From the NCBI GenBank assembly GCA_900155495.1, contig FTLJ01000695.1, positions 1 to 64,000 of the forward strand: DNA of 64,000 bases, in the 5' to 3' direction. Source of the DNA: Porogramme epimiltina. Lineage: Eukaryota; Basidiomycota; Agaricomycetes; Polyporales; Polyporaceae. Positions 1 through 10,420 of the stretch are shown here, one piece after another. Both the position numbers and the translations under genes were made by a program. Numbering within the stretch: the first letter of the stretch is position 1; each line of letters opens with the position of its first letter. The notes beneath the pieces were generated by a model, which worked only from the letters and a program-made list of their open reading frames with translations, did no database searches and was not told the DNA's origin.

Positions 1-792
1 TCGTGGGCGCACATCACGAGCATGCACGAGTCGTGCGTCGACGCTCTGGTCGGCCTCCTCCCACTCACGTTCGGCGCGGACGGCGGCCTCGACCTCTCTG
101 CGGTCGACACGTACATGGAGGAGCGCCGCATGGAGGTAGAAGAGGAAGGGGAGGAGGCGCTAGAAATCGAGTGGTGCTCCTCGTCCTCGGCATACACCCC
201 CATCGCGTTTTCGCCCTTCTCCGAGCCCTTGAGCTCTCCGCTCACGCCCGCCTCTTCGATTTGGAGCGACCCCGCCGACAGCCCTCGTGCTGCGTCGCCC
301 GTCGTCAAAGTCGAGTCTCCCGCCACCCCCGTGGCGCGCTCGCCGTCCCCGGCCGTGGACCGCTTGTCCTTTTCACCAGAGCCCCATCCCGCTCCCGTCC
401 CCTCGCCTGCCTTCGCGCCCACCGCGCCCACCGCGCCATCCGTCTCCCCCGAATCGGAGTCCCTCGCGCTCGGCGCGCACCAACATTCTCCTCCCACGAC
501 CCCTACCTTCCCCGCGCCCTCACCGACGCTCAGCTCCGAGCTGTCGCTGGAGATTACCGCGCTACTCGACGACCCGGAGTTCGCAGCAATAGTCAACTTG
601 CAATGGGCACAGCAGGAGGAGACGTCCGAATGGCCACTCTTCGGCTATGACGCGCGCGCCCTGTCACCGCGCGCGATCGACGCGCGCGCCCTGTCACCGC
701 GCGCGATCGACGCGCTGCCATCTTCCTTCGAAGAGGCGCCCGCGCAAACCGAGGACACGACTTGGTTCACAGACCTCTCGAGCCTGCACTAG
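1..792 (+). CDS. Ser/Pro-rich acidic protein, 5' truncated by window
   Basis: The reading frame is open from base 1, so the start lies outside the window; the first internal ATG is at 22 and the stop at 790-792. About 263 residues are visible. I do not recognise the family. An acidic stretch (residues about 38-55, rich in E) is followed by a long Ser/Pro/Ala-rich low-complexity segment and a C-terminus with W and F residues in acidic context (EDTTWFTDL near the end), a composition often seen in transcription-activator tails. That is inference only. A perfect 30-bp tandem duplication (649-708) repeats ten residues. The gene is convergent with the zinc-finger gene at 1290-2422. Confidence 0.6.
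   Translation, partial: SWAHITSMHESCVDALVGLLPLTFGADGGLDLSAVDTYMEERRMEVEEEGEEALEIEWCSSSSAYTPIAFSPFSEPLSSPLTPASSIWSDPADSPRAASPVVKVESPATPVARSPSPAVDRLSFSPEPHPAPVPSPAFAPTAPTAPSVSPESESLALGAHQHSPPTTPTFPAPSPTLSSELSLEITALLDDPEFAAIVNLQWAQQEETSEWPLFGYDARALSPRAIDARALSPRAIDALPSSFEEAPAQTEDTTWFTDLSSLH
649..708 (+). repeat. Perfect 2 x 30 bp in-frame tandem repeat
   Basis: Units 649-678 and 679-708 are identical. Each encodes ten residues read as DARALSPRAI, so the duplication keeps the frame. The unit is very GC-rich (CG runs), consistent with replication slippage. Confidence 0.9.
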
Positions 793-1289
793 ACTCGGCG
801 CTCGCGCCTGAGGAGCACCTCCTCCCTTCCCTCGCGACATCCGTCGTGTTCTCGCATCTCTTCCTGCTCTCTTTGGACTGTTCCCTCATTGTATCTTTAT
901 TCATTTGTATTGGCATTCGGGGCCACAGCCTTGTGGTCTCACCTAGATAGTTTCGCTTTCGCTTTCTCGGCTTTGGGTGGAAATGGATCTCCTTAGAAGG
1001 CCCAGCCGTGGCCTTCACCTCTCTGCTCCATCTCTTTTGTGTGCCGTGTGTGTACGCGATCGGCGGGAAGATGCGTGACGTCATAGGATTGCCCATCATT
1101 CAACCTTCCAACCGAGTGCATGACGAGTGGCTCATATCAGAACAGCGCGCGCCGGGCGCGCAAACGTGAACGTGATTCAAAGTGCAGTAAATATCAATAA
1201 AGAACGAAGTCGTCAATAGAATCTAATCGGGCACCACCGCGCGCGACGCGCGACGCGTCTACGCCACCCCGATCCCTCTGGCGCCCTCC
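793..1289. other. Convergent 3' intergenic region
   Basis: Lies between the ends of a plus-strand and a minus-strand gene, so it should hold both 3' UTRs. It has T-rich stretches around 860-960 and an AATAAA-like A-rich tract near 1190-1205. A palindromic TGACGTCA lies at 1076-1083. No coding frame is supported. Confidence 0.5.
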
Positions 1290-2422
1290 TCAGTACCCAA
1301 CCGCCCTCCTCTCCCTCCGCGTCGCGTGCTTCTCCGCGCACCGCCGCGCGTGGCGCGCGCACGCCGACTCGCGCCACTTGCTCTCGACGCCACACACAGG
1401 GCAGCGGAACGCGACGCCGATGTGCACGTTGAGCCAGTGCCGGCCGACGCTCTCGATCGACATCTCCCCGTCGCCCTCGCCCGCGCAGCAAGACGCGTCC
1501 GGGCATCGCGCGCGGCAGTCGGACGTGGGCGAGTGGGGTGCGGAGGGGCAGGAGACGCAGAGCGCGGCGTGGTGCGCGCGTTTGAAGTGCGCGCGCCAGG
1601 CGGAGTCCTTGCTCGGGAGCTGAGTGGCGCAGCCCGGGATGGGGCAGACGAGGGGGGCAGCTGAGGAAACCCTGATAGGCTGAAGATGCGCGGGGAGGGG
1701 AGATGGATGCGCGCGGCGGCGCTTTGAGGGAGAGGGAGAGGAGGCGGAGGCGGATGAGGCGGCGGAGGAAACAGTGTCCGTGTCGGAGGCCTTCCGTTTG
1801 AGACCGCCCGCGGTCAAAACGCGAATGGGAGGAGGCGACGGGGATGACGACGCGCTGTATTAAAGGTTGAGTGCTTGGTCGCGATCACAAAGAGGATGAC
1901 GTACTCAGAATGAGCGTAGTCCTCTTCATCCAAATCGACAGGCGAGTTTGATCCTCGGTAAGAGGTGTCCTCGCTGCTTGGTGAACCGCCTAGGTTGGGG
2001 TAGGCATCGTATGTGTTGAATGCATGCTCGGCGGTAGCGAGTAAGTCTACCAAGACCGCATCGACTTCTTCACCGAGACCGTGCAAGTAGGCACCTTCCC
2101 CGAACCGGAGTTCAGGGGAGAGTCCGGTGTTCCCCTGGTTGACTTGAGGAGTCGACAAGGCAGCGGACGCGTCGAAGGTGAAGTTTGCGTAGTCCGGTTG
2201 CGAAAGAGGAGGGTTGAACTCGAGTTCAGCGAGGGATGGATACTGGTCTGAGAGAAGGCCAAAATCCAGCCAAATAGTGTCGAGGTCCTGTACTAGAGGG
2301 GTCTCATAGAAACTAGAATCCGCCGAATAGGTGAGACCATGGAGGTTAAGACGAGAAGCGAAGATCACTCACCAGGTAGGATCAAACATGGGGTCGTGTG
2401 GGTATTGCGAATAATATTCCAT
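1290..2422 (-). CDS. C2H2-like zinc-finger protein
   Basis: Three exons on the minus strand: 2373-2422, 1905-2312 and 1290-1854. Introns are 60 and 50 nt (GTGAGT...TAG and GTACGT...CAG) and the phases close to 340 aa. The start MEYYSQYP is the first ATG after a TATA box. Residues about 60-150 are acidic and Ser-rich. A basic patch (SKRRR) precedes three Cys/His clusters. The first fits C2H2 spacing (CPIPGC followed by HFKRAHH). The middle one is irregular. The last (CPVCG...HARRC) ends in Cys rather than His. This suggests a DNA-binding regulator; the target is unknown. The third finger departs from consensus, so its zinc binding is uncertain. Confidence 0.8.
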
Positions 2423-2533
2423 GAAGGATATGGCGGGAGAGCGGATGAGCTATGGGCGCGTGCGGCTGGGAGGAGCGGGGGTAGACGAGCGGGGGGGTTC
2501 GTCGGTGGCCCCTTGTCCCCGAATTTCAGCCCA

Positions 2534-2540
2534 TTTTATA
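2534..2540 (-). promoter_or_regulatory. TATA box of the zinc-finger gene
   Basis: TATAAAA on the minus strand, about 112 nt before the ATG at 2422, a normal distance for a fungal core promoter plus short leader. Confidence 0.5.
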
Positions 2541-4016
2541 CACATCGCTCGGACAATCGAATAGACCGCCCAGCAGCGAGCGTGGGCGAGGTAAAGCGGG
2601 CGGGGCGTCGTCTGACGCAACGAAGAAGGGGAGCGGTGCAGCGAGCAGCATGAAGGCAAAGCGGGCAGGGGCACTAAGTAGACGATAGTAATGCGATTTG
2701 GACTCCGACGGCACGAATATGGATGTAATCAAAGATGCCCGCTTTGCCCCAACATGGCAGGCGGCGCGCCGTGTCCACGCGGCTGATACGGCGCAGACAA
2801 TGGTTCCGGAGCTAGCGGAAGGCCCGAGAGACACCCCCAGTCCTCCATTTCGAGTTCTGAGGACGGCGGGGGGAGAGGAGAGAGCATCGAGGGAGTATGG
2901 CTTTACTTTACACATTGAACACCCGAAAGGACTGGATTACAACACTTTGTATACCCACCACTGATGGGAACAAGTTTTCGAAGATCAAGATCTTATCTCA
3001 CCTGGGGCGTGGCCGACGGCCGACGGCCGTAGGTGGCCGGTCACGTCATCTGATAGATAGCACAACGCTCAAGCTCAAGGCGACTCTTGTTCCGTCTCGC
3101 CGTCATTTACGCAGCCTATACTACTTACCACCCAGTCGAAGAGCATCGTTTGCATCGAAGGCGTTAATACGTTACTGGCGCTAGCGACCATGGTATTGAG
3201 GGGGACTGACAGGGAAATGTCTGAGAGACTCAATGAAGAAAAGAGCTCGTAGCAGCTGGGTATGATACCACCCGCCTGGTCCTACAGTCACTATGAATTG
3301 ACTTCAAGATGGCTAGCTTGCACCTAGCTTGTGCTGATCGTACCAGAGGGGCAAAACTGGGAGAGATTGATATCACCGAAACGCTCGCGCATCCCCGCGC
3401 CTCTGCTTCTCGTTCTACCTCGTCGACGTGGGAATTCAGGTCTGTCCCCCTGACGCATCTGTGTAATATGTGTACTGGTATATCCCTTTCTGTCCCTCTA
3501 TCTAAGGCCCAAGGGCCCACAGACGCATTGCCCACAACCCACATGTCCGGAGGGTAGGTCTTGCAGTGACAGATGCTGAGCAAATCCGGTGCAAGTAATA
3601 TCACGCGCTCTTAGGAGAAGCATGGCTCCGAGAAGCGGCTGCCAGCTTCTATGCTATAACTCTCTCCATCCTTTCTGTTAACAGGTTAAGGTTGTTTTGA
3701 CTACTCTGTGCAACACTGGCTCCGCAACCAGTCGACTTCGTCAACCACTGCGCACCGATTACTGTAGGGGGATTTGCTCAAAGCTCAGAAGGTGAGGTGC
3801 TGTAAATGATATCATGAGACCGGTCTAGATGTCCCTGACCAGTGCATATTAGAGTTCAGAAAACACGAAAGAGCTTCCCTTGTATGATGTTTCCCAAGGT
3901 CCACGATTGCGCCCACAAACGATGGGATATAGGATAAGCAGGTGAGCCTATCCTCCAGTGTTCACCAACCATTCCTAATACCCCCTCCTCCATCGACGCT
4001 CCTCTTTCTCTCCTCA
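2541..4016. other. Intergenic, divergent promoters
   Basis: About 1.5 kb between a minus-strand and a plus-strand gene. Short frames here show no coding character I can support. A small direct repeat of GACGGCC-type units lies near 3013-3030. Nothing else was recognised. Confidence 0.4.
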
Positions 4017-6025
4017 ATGCGGGATATAGTTTTAGCTCCCCGTGATACCAACGGTACGAGGTATTGCTACTCACCGTAACTGCCAAAGCTCACATTAGGA
4101 TACCCTGGTCCTTAGGCGTCAGTGTGGAGATTGCCGTCAACATACCTCGTCCCGGGTCCGCCCCTCCGGCTTATTCTGAGAGCGAAGACTTGGATACCCA
4201 GACACAACAACAGCCTCCTTCAGAATCTACCACCATCCCGGCTCGCGCTCACACAGAGCCGGACCAGATTGTTAGTTCGCAGCTATCTCAGATCCCAGAA
4301 GATGGCACGTCTACCTCTGAGGCATTCCGGATCCCCTTCACCTCGTCTCCGGCCGTACAGTCTGCCCTTCTCCCTGAGCGCTTGGACCACGTGGATAGTA
4401 ACGTGATACAACGTCCCAATCAAGGTATGTAGTAGATTCTTCTCAACTGGACTGGTCGATAACATTCAATTGTTGGTACTCAGAACGAACGGAGACAGCT
4501 CAACACCAGCCAGGATCACATCCAACTTCCGCAACTGCCAACATCTCTATGCGTGCTAGGCCCTCCCAATGGTCTGATCCTAGCAGTGTTGTCGTTGTCG
4601 TCCCAGGCTCTGCTTCAGAGTCTAGTCCCCCCAATCAGTTAACACATCGCAGGCCACGAGGCAGACCTGAGGCTTCTTATGCCGAATCAACCGCGGTAGA
4701 ATCGCGTTCGAGCTCCCAGGTTAGGTTCGCATCGGGGAGGCAGGAATCGGGAGATGCACTGGCAGCGTTCCATTCTCCTCAGACCTCCGGCCTTGTGGGT
4801 GGAAGGGCCCTTCACAACGACACCTCTATCGTACTCGCGTCTCCTCGCTCCGTTGGTTCCCACATCCACTCCCGCCATGAATCACTTTCTTCGTCCATCT
4901 TATTGTCCGCCCCGCTCTCGGCTAGTGATGTGTCACGCCGCTCTCATCACATTGCTTTCGAGTCCCCATCGCCCAGCGTAGCGGTGGATTTCAACGCCAT
5001 TTCCTCCGTCGATGACTCTCCACTAGTAAACAACGACGGAGCCGTATCTGCGGGATCGACACATCAATACCACCCCTCGATTGGGACTGGGCCGACTCCA
5101 CACATCGAGACCCCTCAAACCAATGTAGCTCCTCCCAACCATAACTATCCGCCCTATTACACGCCTGCCGTCACAGCACCATACACCGGCGAGAGTTTTA
5201 GCAACACGAGGCTTTATGACAGCATGGCCTCCGCAGCTGGCCTAATCATCGCGACACCGTTCCAGCCCTCCAAAGGCCTACCTGGGACTGCCCCAATCGA
5301 GCCCCATTGGCCCCCTCCCTGGGAAGTGTTTCACCTGAAGGCATTCAGGGAGGACAAGTTCAAGACGATCGTAATCGGCCGCCGCTGGGACGATGAGATG
5401 TTGCTTCGCGAGCTGTTGAGCGCGTACAACGAGCTGCGCACTTGGAAGGAGCGTTGGTTCTCCGCAATGACCATCGGGTGCGTAACCTCTGATCTGTTCT
5501 TTTCGAGCTCAGATTTGTCTGACAGTACACCTCAGGTATCTCGCAAGGGTCTTCGTATGTTTTCTCTTCCTGTGGTTCTTCCTAGTCCACTGACATCTTG
5601 ACCAGGCAAACCACTGGTACATATTCCCGCAGCGAGTGGGACCAGCCACCATCCCAGAGGACTGCCGCAAGCGCATGCGTCGTTTGCTGGAAAACCCAGA
5701 GCGGGCGAAGGGCCAGCAGCATCTCATCCGTGAGCTGACTGCACACCCCGAGTACGGTGTCGAGTTCGTGGAGCAACAGAGCCGCTCCCGCGAAAGATGT
5801 TTCTCGTCGCAGTTTTCCCTCACGATCTTCGGTATCGGAGCGCTCCTAACATCCTTTGTGGGGCTGAGCACGGCTAGCTCCGTCATGAGTAGGTTCTGTT
5901 CAGTGTTATTTACCTGATAAAATTGGTGACAGTCTGGGATCATAGGTGCAATTGCGCAGATTGCGGCATTTTGGGCCCAATACACGCACACCGGGCACGC
6001 GAACATGTGGAGGGATCTGAACTGA
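4017..6025 (+). CDS. Disordered N-terminus, C-terminal membrane-anchored protein (agaricomycete family)
   Basis: Six exons: 4017-4053 (tentative), 4116-4424, 4484-5477, 5536-5554, 5606-5888 and 5946-6025; 573 aa if all hold. Residues 1-400 are Ser/Pro-rich and disordered. A conserved block follows (WEVFHLKAFREDKFKTIVIG, then WDDEMLLRELLSAYNELR), then YIFPQRVGPA and GVEFVEQ. The protein ends in one hydrophobic segment (LTIFGIGALLTSFVGLS) and a short tail. This layout matches an agaricomycete-restricted family of tail-anchored proteins of unknown function, as I recall it. Exon four is only 19 nt; it restores the frame and conserved sequence exactly. The start is the weak point: ATG 4017 joined by a 62-nt intron gives an open frame but has no homology support. 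Confidence 0.72.
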
Positions 6026-7079
6026 GCGGAAATGAAGGCTTCTTTCTATAGTGAAACCTGTCGTGAACGAACAGAGTTGTTAGTGTCGAACTAGTGTTTG
6101 TGGAATGAATTTGTTCCGCCCTCCCACATTGTTTCTGTGGATCCCACCTGGTCGTGACGTGCACTGGCATCTACTCTTCGTCCTGCAACAAACAGGATAA
6201 TGATTTGGTTCTCAACAAACGCCACCGTCAAAGGCTGCTCGCACCTCCAGATACTCTCAAGCCACCTCAAAGGACGATCAGATCCAAGAGGTACACTACG
6301 TCGACAAAACCGGATTATGCTATATCTAGGCTGTACAGTACTCACGGTTTAGCGTGACGAGCTTGCCCTTTGCAGCTGCTCAGCGCTCAGGCCTCAGGCC
6401 TCAGGCCTTGGTACCTCCTCTTCGGCCCATCGTTGCTTGCACCTTATACGTTCGTCTGGGTGAATAAATGGATACCTCCGCGCTTCTGCAAAAGAATCTT
6501 TAGCATTGTGCCGTTGTACGTGTGCAATGACATTTTGGCTAACGTAGACATTGCCACTTCACGAAACGGCGGTCGAAAGTACTATGTTGCCTCCAAGGAT
6601 GCGTTGGTGATGCTGAGCCTCAAGCTATCGAAGTCGACACCCTGCCGGACGGGGGCCGACGGCCGATTTAGAGGTCTCCGCTGTATCCTCACGCCTCTCA
6701 CCAGGTCTCACCTTGACACTCAGTCTCGCAACCCGCTTGAAGGCCGGGCGTCCGGCTTGGTGTATTGAGTAATCCTGCGACTGGTGAGTCGCTTTGAACA
6801 ATCTAGAAGGGTCCACGGGCGCTCATGCCGAGACGACCACAGGCGCTATTTATTCAGGCCTCTTAGACTTAGCACAGTCCACCTTGACCACTACCACCCG
6901 GGCGAGAGCCGCCGCATCTCTGGATCCCGAAAAACATCAACGCACGGTCTCCGCAGTAGCCATTGAAGTCGCTCACCAAGACCTCCCGTTTTCCCAATCG
7001 TTCATACACCACCATGTCGTCAAGATGTTTGCCAACGTTCACGCCACCCCTCGAATATGAGCCCTCCCGGGCCTCTCCC
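6026..7079. other. Gap with possible decayed coding sequence
   Basis: No intact gene. A frame at about 6794-7060 (plus) reads as plausible protein but has no start or splice context that I can join to the kinase fragment downstream. It may be a decayed 5' part of that gene or unrelated. Confidence 0.35.
6388..6408 (+). repeat. 7-bp tandem repeat, three copies
   Basis: CAGGCCT repeated three times without mismatch. Confidence 0.85.
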
Positions 7080-7798
7080 AGGAGCTTGCCAGTTACCACA
7101 AGAACGCAAGCATACGAGGTTCGTAGGCGGACGCTGATTCATATGGTAAGCCCATGCAGCAGCGTCGACGCTGACGAACACTCACCTACTGCTGACCACC
7201 GTAGGGGGTCTACCACTTCCTCCCAATGGACCTCGTCCTTCCGTGCGACCCGACGCGGCACCGCGGCAAACATGTCGGGTACGACCTCGAGGCATTCTAC
7301 TGGGTGCTCCTCTGGCTTGTCATGCGCCGCGTTGAGCACAACCTCGGCCAGGATGGCGTCAGCGAGCTCTTCTTCTACATGCCGCACAGCATAGAGGTGC
7401 TCACGCGCAAGATGCGCTGGGTCCGCGGCGTCCCGAGTGGCCCGGAGAGCGGGGAGCGGACGCTGAAGGAGCTTGTGTTCGCGGACGACCTGCCCCTCAC
7501 CTGGCTCATGGAAGAGTTCAGGACGCTGGTGAGGAAACAGGACACTGAGGGGCCAGCGCTCACCTACGATGCTACGCACGAAATGCTCGACAAAGCCATC
7601 GACATGCACAAGCATTTCGCAAAGGCGGAGGGCGAGGATGCCAACGAGCTCCGTGGAGGTCAAGAAGAGGAGCAGGAGGGTCTACTCGCGCCTTTCCACT
7701 CTCTGCACATAGACTCGCCCGCGACGTTCGACATTCCCCGCGGCCCGTTGAAGATAATCACAACTCCCATTCAGGCTGGTGCCACGGTGAAAGCGTAG
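7080..7798 (+). pseudogene. FunK1-type protein kinase, C-terminal fragment
   Basis: Two exons are visible: a frame ending at 7145 and 7205-7798, joined by a 59-nt intron (GTAAGC...TAG, phase 0). The product shows the FunK1 C-lobe landmarks: a GxxxFLPMDL segment in the place of the activation-loop end, then GYDLEAFYWVLLWLVMR, equivalent to the D-L-E-S-F-Y-W-V-L-L-W block of the family. An acidic tail follows to the TAG at 7796. The N-lobe, the HRD catalytic loop and the DFG-like site are not found upstream within 1 kb. It is therefore either a truncated relic or a gene whose 5' exons I could not find. FunK1 kinases are expanded in mushrooms. A catalytically active product is not supported. Confidence 0.62.
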
Positions 7799-8316
7799 CA
7801 GCATAGAGGGCTTGACCGTGATAAGACCCAATGTACACCAGCCGAAGCAGTCGTGATCTACTCTTGTTGGATGCCTAACTTGACCATCGTCAGATCTCTT
7901 GTCCTGTACTCATATCTGTCCTGTACTTATATCAGTATTTACTTCATTGTATACCTCATTGATAGAGTGAATCTTAAGTTTTTGGGCGTAAACCATGTTA
8001 CGGTATAGGCGACCAGGAAAAAGCGCTGCGAAGGTCGACCCTCCGAGAATCGAGGTGTCTTGTGCAGGACATCACGCGCAAATGAGGGGATGTTGATTGA
8101 CAAAGCCATCCACAAGATTTGATACAGCAACACGCCCTCATACAACCATCGAAAAATATATCTGATCCATAGTCAGCCTCTGCAGGGTGACTATATGCGC
8201 GTAGACGTACCGGATGAGCCCATGCCGTGCTCTATGGCATAAAGTACATACCAAGAATCTCACTGCGTCGCGGTCCGCAGGTCGCCCACCGTAGCAGCCT
8301 CTACGCGCATCGTCCA
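7799..8316. other. Convergent 3' region
   Basis: Sits between the kinase fragment (plus) and the isochorismatase-like gene (minus). A minus-strand frame at 8138-8320 could be an alternative spliced C-terminus of the latter (see that entry). Otherwise nothing was seen. Confidence 0.4.
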
Positions 8317-8913
8317 TCACCGATCGGTGAACATACCTGACACATCCTTCATCTCTAGCATGATCACACCCGCCTCCTCTAGCTCGCCCTCTATCTCCTT
8401 CTCGACCTCCGCAGCAGGCGTAGCGAGCCCGTCGCTGTGATACTCGACACGGTCATACGTGCCGTGTGCGCCACGGACTAGGAGCACCTCGTTCCCGCGG
8501 GTGAGCGCGGCCGAGCACGTCGCGCGGATGCAGAAGTCGCTCTGGAGGCCGACCATGACGATCTGCGCACTAGGGGGCACGAGCGCGTCGAGGTCCGTGC
8601 CCGCGAACGCGTTGTTCTTGCGCTTGTCGACGACGAACTCGCCCGGGAGCGGCGCGTGGACGAGCTCCCACCCGCGCGTGCCCGGCTCGTCAGCCTCGCC
8701 CGCGTCGCCGCAGTTGCGGATGTGCACGATGCGCGGGGGCGGGGTCGTGGCTCGCGCCTGCGCGAGGACGGCGGCGATGTTGGCCCCGACGGACACGCCG
8801 GCGGGGATGCCAGCTGGAGGGGCGAGGAACATGTTCTCCTGGACGTCGAGGACAACGAGGACGCGCTTCGGCTCGGAGGATGCTGCGGTGGGTGCGAGCC
8901 CGGAGGAGGACAT
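8317..8913 (-). CDS. Isochorismatase-like cysteine hydrolase
   Basis: Single exon, 198 aa from the ATG at 8913 (MSSSGLAPTAASS). The family triad is visible: Asp in VLVVLDVQENMF near residue 22, Lys in the VVDKRKNNAF segment near residue 103, and the nucleophile Cys in LQSDFCIRATC near residue 135, with the expected VGLQSDFC context. Length and order match fungal cysteine hydrolases of this superfamily, which act on amides or enol ethers; the substrate cannot be read from sequence. The frame continues to MFTDR and stops at 8317. A consensus donor (CAG then GTATGT) lies just before the stop, so a spliced longer C-terminus is possible. TATA and CRE-like sites lie upstream. Confidence 0.85.
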   Translation of the reverse strand: MSSSGLAPTAASSEPKRVLVVLDVQENMFLAPPAGIPAGVSVGANIAAVLAQARATTPPPRIVHIRNCGDAGEADEPGTRGWELVHAPLPGEFVVDKRKNNAFAGTDLDALVPPSAQIVMVGLQSDFCIRATCSAALTRGNEVLLVRGAHGTYDRVEYHSDGLATPAAEVEKEIEGELEEAGVIMLEMKDVSGMFTDR

Positions 8914-8976
8914 GATGTCTAGTTTTGAACGAGGTGGCCTGGGGAGAGGTGGGAGATGGACAGAAGACAAGCGAGG

Positions 8977-8982
8977 TTTATA
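8977..8982 (-). promoter_or_regulatory. TATA box of the isochorismatase-like gene
   Basis: TATAAA on the minus strand, 64 nt before the ATG at 8913. Confidence 0.55.
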
Positions 8983-9098
8983 TGGAAGCAAGGATGAGGT
9001 GAATATCGGTATGTCGAGTCATGGCGAGCCCGCCCATGGTGGACGCTCGATCCCCGCCCGCGCAGTCTCTCAAGCCAATGCGGAAGGTCTGGACTCCG

Positions 9099-9106
9099 TG
9101 ACGTCA
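9099..9106. promoter_or_regulatory. CRE-like TGACGTCA palindrome
   Basis: Perfect 8-bp bZIP-type site about 186 nt before the isochorismatase-like start, in its promoter interval. Identical octamers occur at 1076, 31851 and 32028. Confidence 0.45.
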
Positions 9107-10420
9107 TAAACTACTCGCCGCTTCTCTTCCGCTCCCCGCCCCCGCCCACTCTCTTCGGTCTCACGCGCGGCGGTATTCACATCCTACCAGAAAGGTAAAT
9201 CGCCCCGATCATCCGGTCTTCCGCCCTGCTAGTTTCTCACAAGCAACGGAAGCTAAGGTGAAATAAGTTCCCCGACCGCCCACCGCTCATGTGCACCGTT
9301 CAAAGCAGAACAGATCGCGGGGTTGCGGTGGGTCTGGAGAGTCCAACTGACTCTAAATTCAAAGCCAAACCAGGCATGTAATAGTGCATATGACAACTGT
9401 ACAGAGTACAAATAGTGACACGGGCGTGTTGGCCGCTGAAGCATAGTGACCCCCCCCCCCCGGGTCAATTGACTGGGGCACGTCTCCAGGTACCATCCCA
9501 GAAGTGCCCGTCCTACATACTGTTTCGCGCCCTCAATCCTCCGCGCCGGGAACGACCAGGCACAGTCCCTGAAACGCATCTCCGTGCATTTCGACAGGCA
9601 AACTGAATGATCGGCCCTTAAATATCAAGGTCGACATACGGAATCACTGCAGGCGCCCCGAGACATCCTTTTATGCCTTCACCTCCCCGCCCTTCACCCT
9701 CTCGAGGTTCGGGGCGCTTCCCCCCGCGCCCCAGAAGTATGAATCGCCCGACCATGCGCCCCAAAATGCTCCGGCGTGGGCAACGCGGTCTTCACCGCGT
9801 CGTCGCGACGCGGATCTTCGAGCGTGGAACACGTAGACGGGGAGTCCGCACGACACGGGGCGGGGACTTGATTGCGCGCTAGCACGCCATGGGGAGACCG
9901 TCCGGGGAAGAAAGAGGGTGTTGGAGAGGCGAGGGTATCAGGGCCGGTCTCCGTAGGTACGAGGGAGGCAAGGCCGCTTGGGCGGGAAGGAAGCGCTGGT
10001 CCACTAAGGTACGCACAGGGCGTGATATGGGAGAGTTGGTTCCGACGGGGCTTCGCGATGTTGGAAGGATGGCGTAGGTATTCAGGGGACGTGGTCTTCT
10101 GTAACAAGCGTCCAGGCCGCGACATCGGGTGACACACAGAACCGGCTGTGTGCGTCGGGGGACTGTTCGGCGAATCCGGCGAAGGCCCATACACGTCTTA
10201 TAGTGAGTTGGAGGCGCAACAACAGTCGACAGCATAATTTCGACAGCGTAGTGTGGTATACAACAGGGATAGCTAGAGACAGCACTAGTCCGATGCGACG
10301 TGAGTGATACCTACAGCGAAGTCAGCATCAGTTGATAGCGGGGACGAAGGCAAGAAGGTGCTCACATAGTTTGTAGGATACAACATAAGACGAAGGAAGC
10401 TTAACGAGGCCGCCTTCAAC
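9107..10420. other. Intergenic between two minus-strand genes
   Basis: Holds the far upstream part of the isochorismatase-like gene and the 3' side of the SRA gene. A 12-base C run lies at 9450-9461. The long frames here are GC-driven and were not accepted. Confidence 0.4.
9450..9461. repeat. Homopolymer C12
   Basis: Uninterrupted run of 12 C followed by GGG; low complexity and prone to length error. Confidence 0.9.

Noticed and set aside
5478..5605. Reading straight through 5478-5601 of the membrane protein gene
   Set aside because: The unspliced frame ends in a stop at 5599-5601 and loses the conserved YIFPQRVG block that the micro-exon model restores.
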